Below, piece after piece: positions 51,649 to 60,872 of a stretch of DNA of 64,000 nucleotides. The position numbers and the translations under genes were made by a program. Origin of the DNA: Sphingomonas sp. (GTDB lineage Bacteria; Pseudomonadota; Alphaproteobacteria; Sphingomonadales; Sphingomonadaceae); contig JAFOMG010000030.1 of NCBI GenBank assembly GCA_017418975.1, positions 1 to 64,000 on the forward strand, written 5' to 3'. The notes under the pieces are model-generated. The model was not told where the DNA came from. It saw only the letters and a list, made by a program, of their open reading frames with translations, and ran no database searches. Each line of letters begins with the position of its first letter. Positions within the stretch are counted from its first letter, which is position 1.

Positions 51649-51661
51649 CTAAGGCCCCCAG

Positions 51662-52732
51662 GTGAGTGAAACATATCTATCATCGTTTCATTCTGCGGCG
51701 CAACACGGACCGCGCCCGCTGCCGCTGTTCCTTTCGCTGTTGCGCAGCGAGACCGCAGCATCGCCCGAGCGGCGGGCCGCCGCGCTCGCCGGCCTGAAGG
51801 CCTATCAGGAGGCGGAAAGGCCGGCGGACCGCGTGCCCCGGCCCGCGATCGCCACCGCCGGGCGCGCCGCGCTGCGCGACTATGGCGGCGGCGGTCCGCC
51901 CGTCGTCTTCGTGCCGTCGCTGATCAATCCGCCCTTCATCCTCGATCTCGCGCCGGGCAATTCGCTGCTCGAATGGCTGGCGACTCAAGGGCTTCGGCCC
52001 CTTCTGGTCGATTGGGGCACGCCCGGGCCGGAGGATCGCGGCCAGGGTATCGACCATCATATCGCCGAACTGCTGCTGCCCCTGCTCGACACTTTGGGCG
52101 AGCCGCCGCTGCTCGCCGGCTATTGCCTGGGCGGCACGCTGGCCACGGCCGCCGCGATGCTGCGGCCGGCGCGCGGGCTCGTCACCATCGCCGCCCCCTG
52201 GCGCTTCCGGCGCTATGGCGATTTCGCGCGCGCAGCCATTGCGGCGCAATGGGAAGCGGCGCAGCCGCCCTGCGCCCGGCTCGGCCTGGTGCCGATGGAA
52301 GTGCTGCAGGCCGGCTTCTGGCAGCTCGATCCGGCCCGGACGATCGCCAAGTTCGAGCGATTCGCCCGGCTGGCGACGGACAGCGACCAGGCCCGCGCCT
52401 TCATCGCGCTCGAGGACTGGGCCAATGCCGGCGCGCCGCTCACCTATGCCGCGGGGCAGGAGATGTTCGAGCGCCTCTTCCGCGCAGACCGGCCGGGCGC
52501 CGGGCGCTGGTGGGTGCGGGGAACCCGCATCCTTCCCGCGCGCCTCGCCTGCCCCGCGCTGGAGCTGCTCTCCACCACCGACCGCATCGTTCCCGCCGCC
52601 ACCGCCGCCGGCCTGGCCGAGCGCCGGAGCCTCGCCCTCGGCCATGTCGGCATGATCGTCGGCGGCCGCGCGCGCGCCATGGTGTGGGAGCCGCTGCGCG
52701 ACTGGCTTCTTGCCGCAGTGCACACTAGATAG
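51662..52732 (+). CDS. PHA synthase-like alpha/beta hydrolase
   Basis: 356 residues. The nucleophile elbow is GYCLGGT with Cys155, the G-x-C-x-G box that marks polyhydroxyalkanoate synthases rather than Ser hydrolases. Asp307 (TTDRIVPAA) and His328 (LGHVGMIVGG) complete the triad, spaced as in class III PhaC. FVPSLINPPFILDL and PLLVDWGTPGPEDRG are PhaC-like. The start is GTG at 51662. No phaE-like partner is seen. The thiolase follows 39 bases downstream. Confidence 0.9.
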   Translation: MSETYLSSFHSAAQHGPRPLPLFLSLLRSETAASPERRAAALAGLKAYQEAERPADRVPRPAIATAGRAALRDYGGGGPPVVFVPSLINPPFILDLAPGNSLLEWLATQGLRPLLVDWGTPGPEDRGQGIDHHIAELLLPLLDTLGEPPLLAGYCLGGTLATAAAMLRPARGLVTIAAPWRFRRYGDFARAAIAAQWEAAQPPCARLGLVPMEVLQAGFWQLDPARTIAKFERFARLATDSDQARAFIALEDWANAGAPLTYAAGQEMFERLFRADRPGAGRWWVRGTRILPARLACPALELLSTTDRIVPAATAAGLAERRSLALGHVGMIVGGRARAMVWEPLRDWLLAAVHTR

Positions 52733-52771
52733 CGCGTGACCACAAAAGACCATCCGCAGGAGTCGTTTCCC

Positions 52772-53953
52772 ATGGCCAACCCGACCGACGTCGTCATCAC
52801 CGCCGCCAAGCGCACCCCCGTGGGCAGCTTTCTCGGCGCCTTCGGCAGCACCCCGGCGCACGAGCTGGGCCGTATCGCGATCGAGGCGGCGCTGGAGCAG
52901 GCCGGCGTGAAGGGCGAGGAAGTCAGCGAAGTCATCCTGGGCCAGGTGCTCACCGCGGCGCAGGGCCAGAATCCCGCACGCCAGGCCTCGATGGCCGCGG
53001 GCGTGCCCAAGGAAGTGCCCGCCTGGAGCGTGCAGCAGGTCTGCGGCTCGGGCCTGCGCGCCGTGGCGCTCGCCGCCCAGGCGATCCAGACCGGCGATTC
53101 GACCATCGTCGTCGCCGGCGGCCAGGAGAGCATGTCGCTCGCCAACCACGCCCAGGCGCTGCGCGCCGGCGCCAAGATGGGCGACGTCGCCCTGGTCGAC
53201 ACGATGATCAAGGACGGCCTGACCGACGTGTTCAACGGCTATCACATGGGCATCACCGCCGAGAACCTGGCCGAACAATACCAGGTCACCCGCGCCGAGC
53301 AGGACGAATTCGCCGTCGCCAGCCAGAACAAGGCCGAGGCCGCCCGCGCCGCCGGCCGCTTCAAGGACGAGATCGCCCCGGTCACGATCAAGGGCCGCAA
53401 GGGCGACACGATCGTCGCCGACGACGAATATATCCGCGCCGGCGCCACGCTGGAGAGCGTCGCGGGCCTGCGCCCGGCCTTCAAGAAGGACGGCACCGTC
53501 ACCGCCGCCAACGCATCGGGCCTCAACGACGGCGCCGCCGCGCTGGTGGTGATGTCGCGCGCCGAGGCCGAGAAACGCGGCGCGCCGATCCTCGCGACGA
53601 TCCGCAGCTGGGCCACTGCCGGCGTCGATCCGTCGATCATGGGCATCGGCCCGGTCCCGGCCTCCAGAAAGGCGCTGGAGAAGGCCGGCTGGACCATCGC
53701 CGACCTCGACCTGATCGAGGCGAACGAAGCCTTTGCCGCGCAGGCGCTGTCGGTCGGCAAGGAACTGGGCTGGGATGCGAGCAAGGTGAACGTCAATGGC
53801 GGCGCGATCGCGATCGGCCACCCCATTGGCGCATCGGGCGCCCGGGTGCTCACCACCCTGATCTACGAGATGGCGAAGCGCGACGCGAAGAAGGGCCTCG
53901 CCACGCTCTGCATCGGCGGCGGCATGGGAATCGCGATGTGCGTCGAGCGCTGA
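52772..53953 (+). CDS. phaA: Acetyl-CoA acetyltransferase (biosynthetic thiolase)
   Basis: 393 residues. It condenses two acetyl-CoA to acetoacetyl-CoA. The catalytic set is C91 (VCGSGLRA), H350 (NVNGGAIAIGHPIGASG) and C380 (CIGGGMGIAMC), at nearly the same numbers as Zoogloea thiolase. Its place after the PhaC-like gene and near phaR supports a role in polyhydroxybutyrate synthesis. The ATG at 52772 follows GCAGGAGTCG; the earlier GTG in frame is less likely. Confidence 0.96.
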   Translation: MANPTDVVITAAKRTPVGSFLGAFGSTPAHELGRIAIEAALEQAGVKGEEVSEVILGQVLTAAQGQNPARQASMAAGVPKEVPAWSVQQVCGSGLRAVALAAQAIQTGDSTIVVAGGQESMSLANHAQALRAGAKMGDVALVDTMIKDGLTDVFNGYHMGITAENLAEQYQVTRAEQDEFAVASQNKAEAARAAGRFKDEIAPVTIKGRKGDTIVADDEYIRAGATLESVAGLRPAFKKDGTVTAANASGLNDGAAALVVMSRAEAEKRGAPILATIRSWATAGVDPSIMGIGPVPASRKALEKAGWTIADLDLIEANEAFAAQALSVGKELGWDASKVNVNGGAIAIGHPIGASGARVLTTLIYEMAKRDAKKGLATLCIGGGMGIAMCVER

Positions 53954-53994
53954 AAAGCACGCGACGAATCCCGACAATGAGCCGCTAAAAAAGC

Positions 53995-54028
53995 AAGCGA
54001 ATTGGTGTGGCAACACACCATTTCGCTT
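53995..54028 (-). terminator. Strong hairpin with T-run on the minus strand
   Basis: Arms 53995-54009 and 54014-54028 pair over 15 bases with one mismatch and a GCAA loop. On the minus strand the hairpin is followed by GCTTTTTT, the layout of an intrinsic terminator; on the plus strand it lies 42 bases after the thiolase stop without a T-run. It may stop antisense transcripts or serve both directions. Confidence 0.55.
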
Positions 54029-54195
54029 ACTGAATGTTATATGAACGAACCTAAATCTGTAATTTTCATCAATTCATAGTCGCATTTTTGCAACACCTTC
54101 GAGTCGTCGCGCGGCGCGGCATTCCTTGTCCCTTGCGTTACAGCTTTATGTCCGAATGATTGCCAGTTCGAGCATCCCGCTCGAGGGGCAAAAAA

Positions 54196-57100
54196 ATGAA
54201 AATCACGCATTTGCTGAGCGCGACAGCGCTCGCAGGGTCGTTGCTGACTCTTCCATCCGTCGCATTCGCACAGACCAAGCCGGCGCCCGCGCCGTCGCCG
54301 ACCAACATCACGCCGGAAGGCGAGCCGCAGACCGGCGAGACGATCATCGTCACCGGGTCGCGCATCGCCCGGCCCGAATATGAGGGCACGCTTCCCGGCG
54401 TTCAGGTCAGCGCGCAGACGATCGACTCGCGCGGCTTCACCAACGCGCTCGAGGCGGTCAACGACATCCCGCTGGTCGGCAACGGCGCCAGCCCCCTCAA
54501 CGGCAACAATGGCGGCCAGACCGCCAGCCTGGGCGCCGCCTTTGTCGACCTGCTCGACCTGGGCACCGCGCGCACGCTGACGCTGGTCAACGGCCGCCGC
54601 TTCGTGTCGGGCAACGCCGCGTCGCTGTTCGTCGCCGGCAACGAGACCGGCAGCCAGGTCGATGTGAACGTCATCCCCTCCACGCTGATCCAGCGCATCG
54701 ACATCCTCACCGTCGGCGGCGCCGCGGCCTATGGCGCCGACGCGGTCGCGGGCGTGGTCAACTATGTCCTGCGCACCGATTATGAGGGCTATCAGGTCCG
54801 CGCCGTCTCGGGCATTTCCGAGCGCGGCGACGCGCCGCAATATCAGCTCAGCGCGCTCGCCGGCTGGAACCTGTTCGACGGCCGCGCGAACGTCATGCTC
54901 TCGGCCGAATACAGCCGCAACGACGGCCTGCAGGCAATTTCGCGCGATTTCCGCAACGCGCGCCCGGGCACCTACACCAACCCGTTCAACGGCGGCATCC
55001 GCAACCCGGCCTTCACCGGCACCGCGGTGATCGACGTCACCAACCTGAACAACGGCGCCTTCCTGCGCGCATCGGATGACGGCCAGCCCTCCACGCTCTT
55101 CGGCATGGGCCTGGTCACGCAGACGCTCAGCTATGCCGGCACGGTGCTGAACGTGAACAGCACCACCTTCTACACGCCCTACACCCCGATCACCTCGGGC
55201 TCGGGCTCGACGCTGCGCACCAGCAACTACATCACCCTGGCGAACGGCGTGGCGCCGGTCGGCTTCGCGATCAACGCGACGACCACCACCGGCGCGCGCA
55301 CCACGATCACGACGCCCAACAACGGCAACTGGACCACGACCGGCCAGATCATCTCCGGCACGCCGGGCGTCGGCCTGAGCTACAATAACGGCACGACGAT
55401 CGGCAACCTGTCCTCGAACGGCCTCAACGGCCGGACGACCCAGGCGACCAACGTTCCGTTCACCACCTTCGCGCCGACCGCGCTGCCCAGCAACGTCACT
55501 TCGGCCCAGGTGCTGGCAGCCTATGGCGTCACCGCGCCCACCGGCTCGACCGCGGCGCAGCAGACGGCGATCGCCGTCAACCTGCTCCAGGCCAACCGCT
55601 TCACCGCGCGCGAATTCCTGGCCGCGAACCCGACCACCAACCTCAACTATTTCATCGGCACCTTCGCGCCGGACGTGCCGCGCATCGCCAACACCGACAC
55701 CTCGCTGGTGAACGTGAAGGTCAACGGCTCGACCGTGCAGGTGCCGGTGAACCAGGTCCTGCCCTATGTGGCCGTGCCGCTCGAGTTCAACGATGACGGC
55801 TCGCTGCACGCCTACACCTTCTCGGGCGCGATCACCGGCAACGCGCCGCTCACCGTCGGCGCTTCGCGCGGCGGCAATGGCGGCTTCACCCGCAGCCTCG
55901 AGAACACGGTGCTGCGCACGCAGCAGGACCGCTATGTGTTCAACGCCAATGCCCGCATGGAGCTGTTCGACGGGGTCACCTTCTTCACCGAGAACACCTA
56001 TGCGAACATCCTGAACCGGTCGCTCGGCAACATCTCGGGCGCGCAGAACTTCCTGACCACCACGCAGGAAAACGCCGCGCTGATGGTCAACTACAACAAC
56101 CCCTATCTGACGGCGCAGAACCGCGCGGTGCTGACCCAGGTCGGGATCACGCCCACGGCGACCAACCAGGGCAATTTCCTGATCACCCGCCAGAACCAGG
56201 ACATCTTCGGCGCCAATCCCTACACCAACCGCCAGGAGACCTATCGCATCGCGGCGGGCCTCGAATCGAAGTTCGAGCTGCTCGGAAAGTCGTGGAATGC
56301 CGAGATTTCGGCGACCTATGGCAATTCCAAGCAGAACACCCGCTCCTGGGGCATCGCCGATGTCGAGTATCAGCTCGCGCTCGACGCCGTCGACCAGGGC
56401 CTGGCCACCACCGGCGTGGCGAACGGCAACATCGTCTGCCGCGCGCAGGTCTTCCCGAACCAGTATCTCGGCAAGACTCCGATCGGCACGGCGGAGAACA
56501 TCACCCGCGTGGCCGGCTCCGACGGGCTGCCCACCGAAGTGCTCGTCACGCCCACGATCACCCAGGCGATGATCAACTCGTGCAAGCCGCTCAATCCGTT
56601 CGGCTACAACCAGATGTCCGATGCGTCGAAGGCCTATGTCATGAGCCCGTCGCTGTTCCGCAACTTCTCGGAGCAGACGTTCGTGCAGGCCTCGGTCGGC
56701 GGCGGTCTGTTCGATCTGCCGGCCGGTACGCTGCAGGTCAACATGAACGGCGAATATCGCCGCGATCACATGAAGTTCTCGACCAACGAACTGAACCGCC
56801 TGGGCCGTTCGCGTTCGGCGCCGTCGGCGAATACCGACGCGTTCACCGAGACCTATGAGTTCGGCGGCGAAGCGGCGGTTCCGATCACCGGCTCGGACTT
56901 CCTCGGCTTCCTCGGCAAGCTGGAGTTCAACCCGGGCTTCCGCATGACCAAGCAGAGCGGCCAGGCGCAGACCTATCGCAACCTGGCGGGCAATGTGATC
57001 ACCCCGAGCACGCAGGGCAAGTGGAACACCATCTACTCGCTCGGCGGCACCTGGGCGCCGGTGCGCGACATCCTGTTCCGCGGCAACTACACCAAGTCGG

Positions 57101-58098
57101 TGCGCCAGCCCTCGATCGTCGAGCTGTTCCTCGGCGGCCAGCCGGTGTTCACCACCCCGACCGACTATTGCAGCCCGGCGAACATCGATTCGGGCGCCGT
57201 CCCGGGGACTCGCCGCGCGAATTGCGTGAAGGCCGCGATCGCCAATGGCAACGCGACCGACACGGCGTCGGCCACCACGTTCCTCGCCGGATTCTCGCCG
57301 GCGGGCGCCGGTCTGCAGGGCACCTATTCGGGTGCGCCGAACCTGCGTCCGGAACGCGGCACCAGCTGGACGATCGGCACGGTGCTCCGGCCGCGCTGGG
57401 TCCCGGGGCTCACGCTGTCGGCGGACTTCTTCAACCTCCGCCTCGACGACACCATCGTCCCGGTGGGCCTCGCGACCATCGTGCAGACCTGCTACGACAG
57501 CCCGACCTATCCGGATCCGTCGCCGTCGGTGGGCGTGAACACCTGCAACCAGTTCTCGCGTGACAGCAGCTTCCAGATCCAGAACGGCTACCAGGCCGGC
57601 TTCCTGAATCTGGGCGCGATCAAGATCAAGGCGATCAACTTCTCGGGCGACTACACGCTGAACTTGGGCTCGGACAAGCTCATCCTGCACGGCAACGCCT
57701 ATTACCTGATCAACTACGATACCTCGTCATCGGGCAATTTCGACGACACCCAGGCGAGCGCGGGCAGCCGTGCGCGTCCGTCGCTGAAGACCCAGTTCTC
57801 GATGCGCTACGAGCATGACGGCATCTACGGCCAGGTCACCTGGAACCGTGAATCGCCCACGCGCATCTTCTCGAGCGGCCTGCCGGCGACGAACGAGCAA
57901 TATCCGTACACGCGCTATCCGACGGTGAACAACATCGACATGGCGCTGGGCATGGATATCGACAAGAGCTTCCGCTTGCAGCTCGCCGTCTCGAACCTGC
58001 TCGACCAGACCACGGTCGGCGATCTCGGCTATCGCTTCGCCGACTATTACGACCAGATCGGCCGTCGCTACAAGATCACGGCGACGACCCGCTTCTGA
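54196..58098 (+). CDS. Large TonB-dependent receptor
   Basis: 1300 residues. Signal peptide MKITHLLSATALAGSLLTLPSVAFA, then TonB-box-like ETIIVTGSRIARPEY, the plug (RTLTLVNGRRFVSG, IQRIDILTVGGAAAYGADAVAGVVNYVLRTDYEG) and a long barrel with the C-terminal aromatic end (TATTRF). The plug type is that of sphingomonad and Xanthomonas receptors for oligosaccharides or peptides, not classic siderophores. The barrel is longer than usual, with Thr/Asn-rich extracellular loops near residues 330-500. GAGGGGC precedes the ATG. It is monocistronic: a clear terminator follows. Confidence 0.95.
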   Translation: MKITHLLSATALAGSLLTLPSVAFAQTKPAPAPSPTNITPEGEPQTGETIIVTGSRIARPEYEGTLPGVQVSAQTIDSRGFTNALEAVNDIPLVGNGASPLNGNNGGQTASLGAAFVDLLDLGTARTLTLVNGRRFVSGNAASLFVAGNETGSQVDVNVIPSTLIQRIDILTVGGAAAYGADAVAGVVNYVLRTDYEGYQVRAVSGISERGDAPQYQLSALAGWNLFDGRANVMLSAEYSRNDGLQAISRDFRNARPGTYTNPFNGGIRNPAFTGTAVIDVTNLNNGAFLRASDDGQPSTLFGMGLVTQTLSYAGTVLNVNSTTFYTPYTPITSGSGSTLRTSNYITLANGVAPVGFAINATTTTGARTTITTPNNGNWTTTGQIISGTPGVGLSYNNGTTIGNLSSNGLNGRTTQATNVPFTTFAPTALPSNVTSAQVLAAYGVTAPTGSTAAQQTAIAVNLLQANRFTAREFLAANPTTNLNYFIGTFAPDVPRIANTDTSLVNVKVNGSTVQVPVNQVLPYVAVPLEFNDDGSLHAYTFSGAITGNAPLTVGASRGGNGGFTRSLENTVLRTQQDRYVFNANARMELFDGVTFFTENTYANILNRSLGNISGAQNFLTTTQENAALMVNYNNPYLTAQNRAVLTQVGITPTATNQGNFLITRQNQDIFGANPYTNRQETYRIAAGLESKFELLGKSWNAEISATYGNSKQNTRSWGIADVEYQLALDAVDQGLATTGVANGNIVCRAQVFPNQYLGKTPIGTAENITRVAGSDGLPTEVLVTPTITQAMINSCKPLNPFGYNQMSDASKAYVMSPSLFRNFSEQTFVQASVGGGLFDLPAGTLQVNMNGEYRRDHMKFSTNELNRLGRSRSAPSANTDAFTETYEFGGEAAVPITGSDFLGFLGKLEFNPGFRMTKQSGQAQTYRNLAGNVITPSTQGKWNTIYSLGGTWAPVRDILFRGNYTKSVRQPSIVELFLGGQPVFTTPTDYCSPANIDSGAVPGTRRANCVKAAIANGNATDTASATTFLAGFSPAGAGLQGTYSGAPNLRPERGTSWTIGTVLRPRWVPGLTLSADFFNLRLDDTIVPVGLATIVQTCYDSPTYPDPSPSVGVNTCNQFSRDSSFQIQNGYQAGFLNLGAIKIKAINFSGDYTLNLGSDKLILHGNAYYLINYDTSSSGNFDDTQASAGSRARPSLKTQFSMRYEHDGIYGQVTWNRESPTRIFSSGLPATNEQYPYTRYPTVNNIDMALGMDIDKSFRLQLAVSNLLDQTTVGDLGYRFADYYDQIGRRYKITATTRF

Positions 58099-58118
58099 TC
58101 TGATCCGATCAACTATCG

Positions 58119-58148
58119 GGGCCGCCTCTAACCAGGCGGCCCTTTTTT
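58119..58148 (+). terminator. Intrinsic terminator of the TonB receptor gene
   Basis: GGGCCGCCT-CTAACC-AGGCGGCCC-TTTTTT: a perfect 9-bp GC-rich stem with six T residues, 21 bases after the stop. It also overlaps the 3' end (TAA) of the convergent alanine racemase gene. Confidence 0.92.
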
Positions 58149-59163
58149 ATGCCCAGATCCGGTCGTAGCGTCCGCCGAGCCCGGTCAGCAGCTCATATTG
58201 CGAGAGGCCACTCAACGCCGCCGTCTCGGGCAGGCCATAGGACATCGCCACCCAGTCGCCCTCGCGAAGCCCGGGGAGCGCCGTCACGTCGATCGCGGTC
58301 AGGTCCATCGAGACACGGCCGAGCACCGGCAGGGCGACGGCTCCGGCCATCGCCGATCCCTTGCCGGAGAAGCAGCGCAGATAGCCATCGGCATAACCGA
58401 GGTTGAGGATCGCCACTTCGGTATCGGCGGGCGCGGTCCAGGTCGCATTGTACCCGACGCTGTCGCCGGCACGGACCCGGCGGCGCTGGAGGATCTGCGC
58501 CTCCGGCGTCGCGACCTGACGGATCGCGTCGTGCCCGGGCCGCTGTCGGCCGCCATAGAGCGCGATGCCCGGCCGGGTGAGATCGAAGGCATAGTCGGCC
58601 CCGAGCGCGATGCCCGCCGAATTGGCCAGGCTCATGCGCTTCGCCTGCGTCCGCCCCTTGAGCGCCGCGAAGGCCGCAAGCTGCCGGGCGTTGAGCGGCA
58701 CATCCTCGTCGGCCGAGACAAGGTGGCTCATCAGCGTCTCGATCGCCAGCCCGTCGAGCAGCCCCGCGCCGATCTCGTCGGCCGAAACGCCCAGCCGGTT
58801 CATGCCGGTATCGACCATCACGTCGCAGGGCCGCCCCGTCGGCTTCCAGCGCATCACCTGCTCCGCCGTGCTCAGCACCGGCCGCGCATGGGGAGCGCCG
58901 GGCGGATCCTCCGCGCGCGCGCCGTGCAGCACCGAAACCGCGACGCCGAGCTCCGCCAGCGCCGCCGCCTCGGCCCAGGTCGCCACGAAGAAGTCGCGGC
59001 ATCCCGCCTCGGCCAGGCGCGCCGCCACGTCGCGCGCGCCCAGGCCATAGCCGTTCGCCTTGATCGCCGCGCCACAGGCGGCGGTGCCGCTGAGCTTGGC
59101 CAGGTGCCGCCAGTTCGAGACGAGCGCGGCACCATCGAGCCGCAGGCGCAGGGGAGCAGTCAT
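58147..59163 (-). CDS. alr: Alanine racemase
   Basis: 338 residues. A fold-type III PLP enzyme that makes D-alanine for peptidoglycan. The PLP Lys35 (AAIKANGYGLG) and the catalytic Tyr238 (VGYNATW) are present, along with RVSMDLTAIDV. It is slightly shorter than most (about 360). The ATG at 59161-59163 was chosen for the MTAPLRLRLDGAAL start. Its end meets the terminator of the TonB gene. Confidence 0.95.
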   Translation of the reverse strand: MTAPLRLRLDGAALVSNWRHLAKLSGTAACGAAIKANGYGLGARDVAARLAEAGCRDFFVATWAEAAALAELGVAVSVLHGARAEDPPGAPHARPVLSTAEQVMRWKPTGRPCDVMVDTGMNRLGVSADEIGAGLLDGLAIETLMSHLVSADEDVPLNARQLAAFAALKGRTQAKRMSLANSAGIALGADYAFDLTRPGIALYGGRQRPGHDAIRQVATPEAQILQRRRVRAGDSVGYNATWTAPADTEVAILNLGYADGYLRCFSGKGSAMAGAVALPVLGRVSMDLTAIDVTALPGLREGDWVAMSYGLPETAALSGLSQYELLTGLGGRYDRIWA

Positions 59164-59226
59164 CCCCCAGCGGTTAGGAGTTGCGCCCGGTCCCCGCAAT
59201 GGCCGTTGCGGGGGATGGGTATGCCC

Positions 59227-60804
59227 TTAGTGCCTCGCCCGGCGCGGCGGGACCGTCTCCTGCAGGCCCAGCAGCGTCACCAGCAGCGCCATCGCCACCA
59301 CGGCGATGGTGTACCACAGCCCCGCATAGGGATCGCCGGTGCGCGCGACGATATACTGGCTGATGAAGGGCAGGAAGCCGCCGAAATAGCCGGTGCCCAG
59401 ATGATAGGGGATCGACATGGACGAATAGCGGATCCGGCTCGGGAACATCTCGCTGAGCAGGGCGGCGACCGGGCCATAGGTCGCGCCGGCCAGCGCCATC
59501 AGCCCCAATATCGCCAGCACGATCACCGCGACATTGCCCGCCGACGGCACGATGCGCTCCAGCCGGTAGCCGGCCGCGGCCAGCGCGGCGTCGAGCCCGG
59601 CGGGGCTGGCATCCGTCACCGGCACGCCGCCGATCGTCACCACCACCGCCTCGGCCCGGTCGGTCTTGTAGGCGATGCCCTTTTTCGAGAGCTGGTCGAG
59701 GATCCGGCCACAGGCGTCCACCTGCTTGGCGGCGAAGGGATCATAGGCGCAGTCGGGACCCCGCACGACCACCGGGGTACGCTTCGCCGCCTCCGCCAGC
59801 TCCGGATTCGCCGCGCCGCCGATCGCCCAGAACAACGGGAACAGCAGCACCAGCGTCAGCGCATAGCCGATCACGATCGGCTTCTTGCGCCCGATCCGGT
59901 CGGAGAGGTGGCCGAACAGGATGAAGAAGCCGCATCCCGCCAGCGCCGAGCCGCCGCAGATGAGCTGCGCGGTGGTCGGGTCCATCCGCATCGGTCCGGT
60001 GAGGAAGGAGAGCACCGAGAACATCGAAGTGTACCAGATCACCGTCAGCCCCGCCGCGATGCCGAACAGCGCGACGAAGAGCCGGGGCAGGTTGCCCGGA
60101 TAGGTGAAGCTCTCGACGAACGGGTTGCTGGCCGTCTCGCCGGCGTCCTTGATCGCCTTGAACACCGGGCTCTCGGAAAGCTTCAGGCGCATCCACAAGG
60201 ACACGGCGAGCAGCAGGATCGAGAAGAGGAAGGGCAGGCGCCAGCCCCATGCCTCCCAGGTCGCGGCGGGCATCGGCGCCTTGAAGGCGAGCACCACCGC
60301 CAGGCTCAGGATGAAGCCGCCGACCACGCTCGCCTGGATGAAGCTGGTGTGGAAGCCGGCGCGCCCGCCCGGCGAATGCTCGGCGACATAGATCGCCGCC
60401 CCGCCATATTCGCCGCCCAGCGCCAGCCCCTGCGCCACGCGCATCAGCAGGATCAGCAGCGGCGCCGCGATGCCGATCGCGGCATAGCTCGGCACCAGGC
60501 CGATGCCGGCCGTGGCCAGGCCCATCACGGTGATGGTGACGAGGAAGGTGTATTTCCGCCCCATCCTGTCGCCCAGATAGCCGAACAGCACCGCGCCCAG
60601 CGGCCGGAAACCGAAGCCGACCGCGAATGCCGCCCAGGCGAGCAGGCTCGCCAGCACATCGTTGCCCGCGGGAAAGAAAGTGTGCTGGAGGATGCCGGTG
60701 GCGGTCAGCGTGCCCCAGATGAAGAAGTCATACCATTCGAAGATGGTGCCCAGCGACGATGCGCCGATCACCAGCCGGATATCCTTGCCCGTCGGCTCCG
60801 CCAT
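59227..60804 (-). CDS. MHS-family MFS transporter with a large loop insert
   Basis: 525 residues with 12 membrane segments of the metabolite:H+ symporter family (GTIFEWYDFFIWGTLT, GDRMGRKYTFLVTI, GGEYGGAAIYVAEHSP). Between the late membrane segments there is an extra soluble stretch of about 88 residues (about 333-420) with two Cys (GPDCAYDP, VDACGRIL) and a small alpha/beta domain-like sequence. The ATG at 60802-60804 has GGGAGGGG upstream. Relatives carry proline/betaine, shikimate or dicarboxylates; the substrate here is unknown. Confidence 0.93.
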   Translation of the reverse strand: MAEPTGKDIRLVIGASSLGTIFEWYDFFIWGTLTATGILQHTFFPAGNDVLASLLAWAAFAVGFGFRPLGAVLFGYLGDRMGRKYTFLVTITVMGLATAGIGLVPSYAAIGIAAPLLILLMRVAQGLALGGEYGGAAIYVAEHSPGGRAGFHTSFIQASVVGGFILSLAVVLAFKAPMPAATWEAWGWRLPFLFSILLLAVSLWMRLKLSESPVFKAIKDAGETASNPFVESFTYPGNLPRLFVALFGIAAGLTVIWYTSMFSVLSFLTGPMRMDPTTAQLICGGSALAGCGFFILFGHLSDRIGRKKPIVIGYALTLVLLFPLFWAIGGAANPELAEAAKRTPVVVRGPDCAYDPFAAKQVDACGRILDQLSKKGIAYKTDRAEAVVVTIGGVPVTDASPAGLDAALAAAGYRLERIVPSAGNVAVIVLAILGLMALAGATYGPVAALLSEMFPSRIRYSSMSIPYHLGTGYFGGFLPFISQYIVARTGDPYAGLWYTIAVVAMALLVTLLGLQETVPPRRARH

Positions 60805-60872
60805 TGGGTCCCCTCCCATGATTTGCGCGCGAGCTTAGCGGCTCGCAAGGGCGCGGCAAGACGGGTGCCGCC

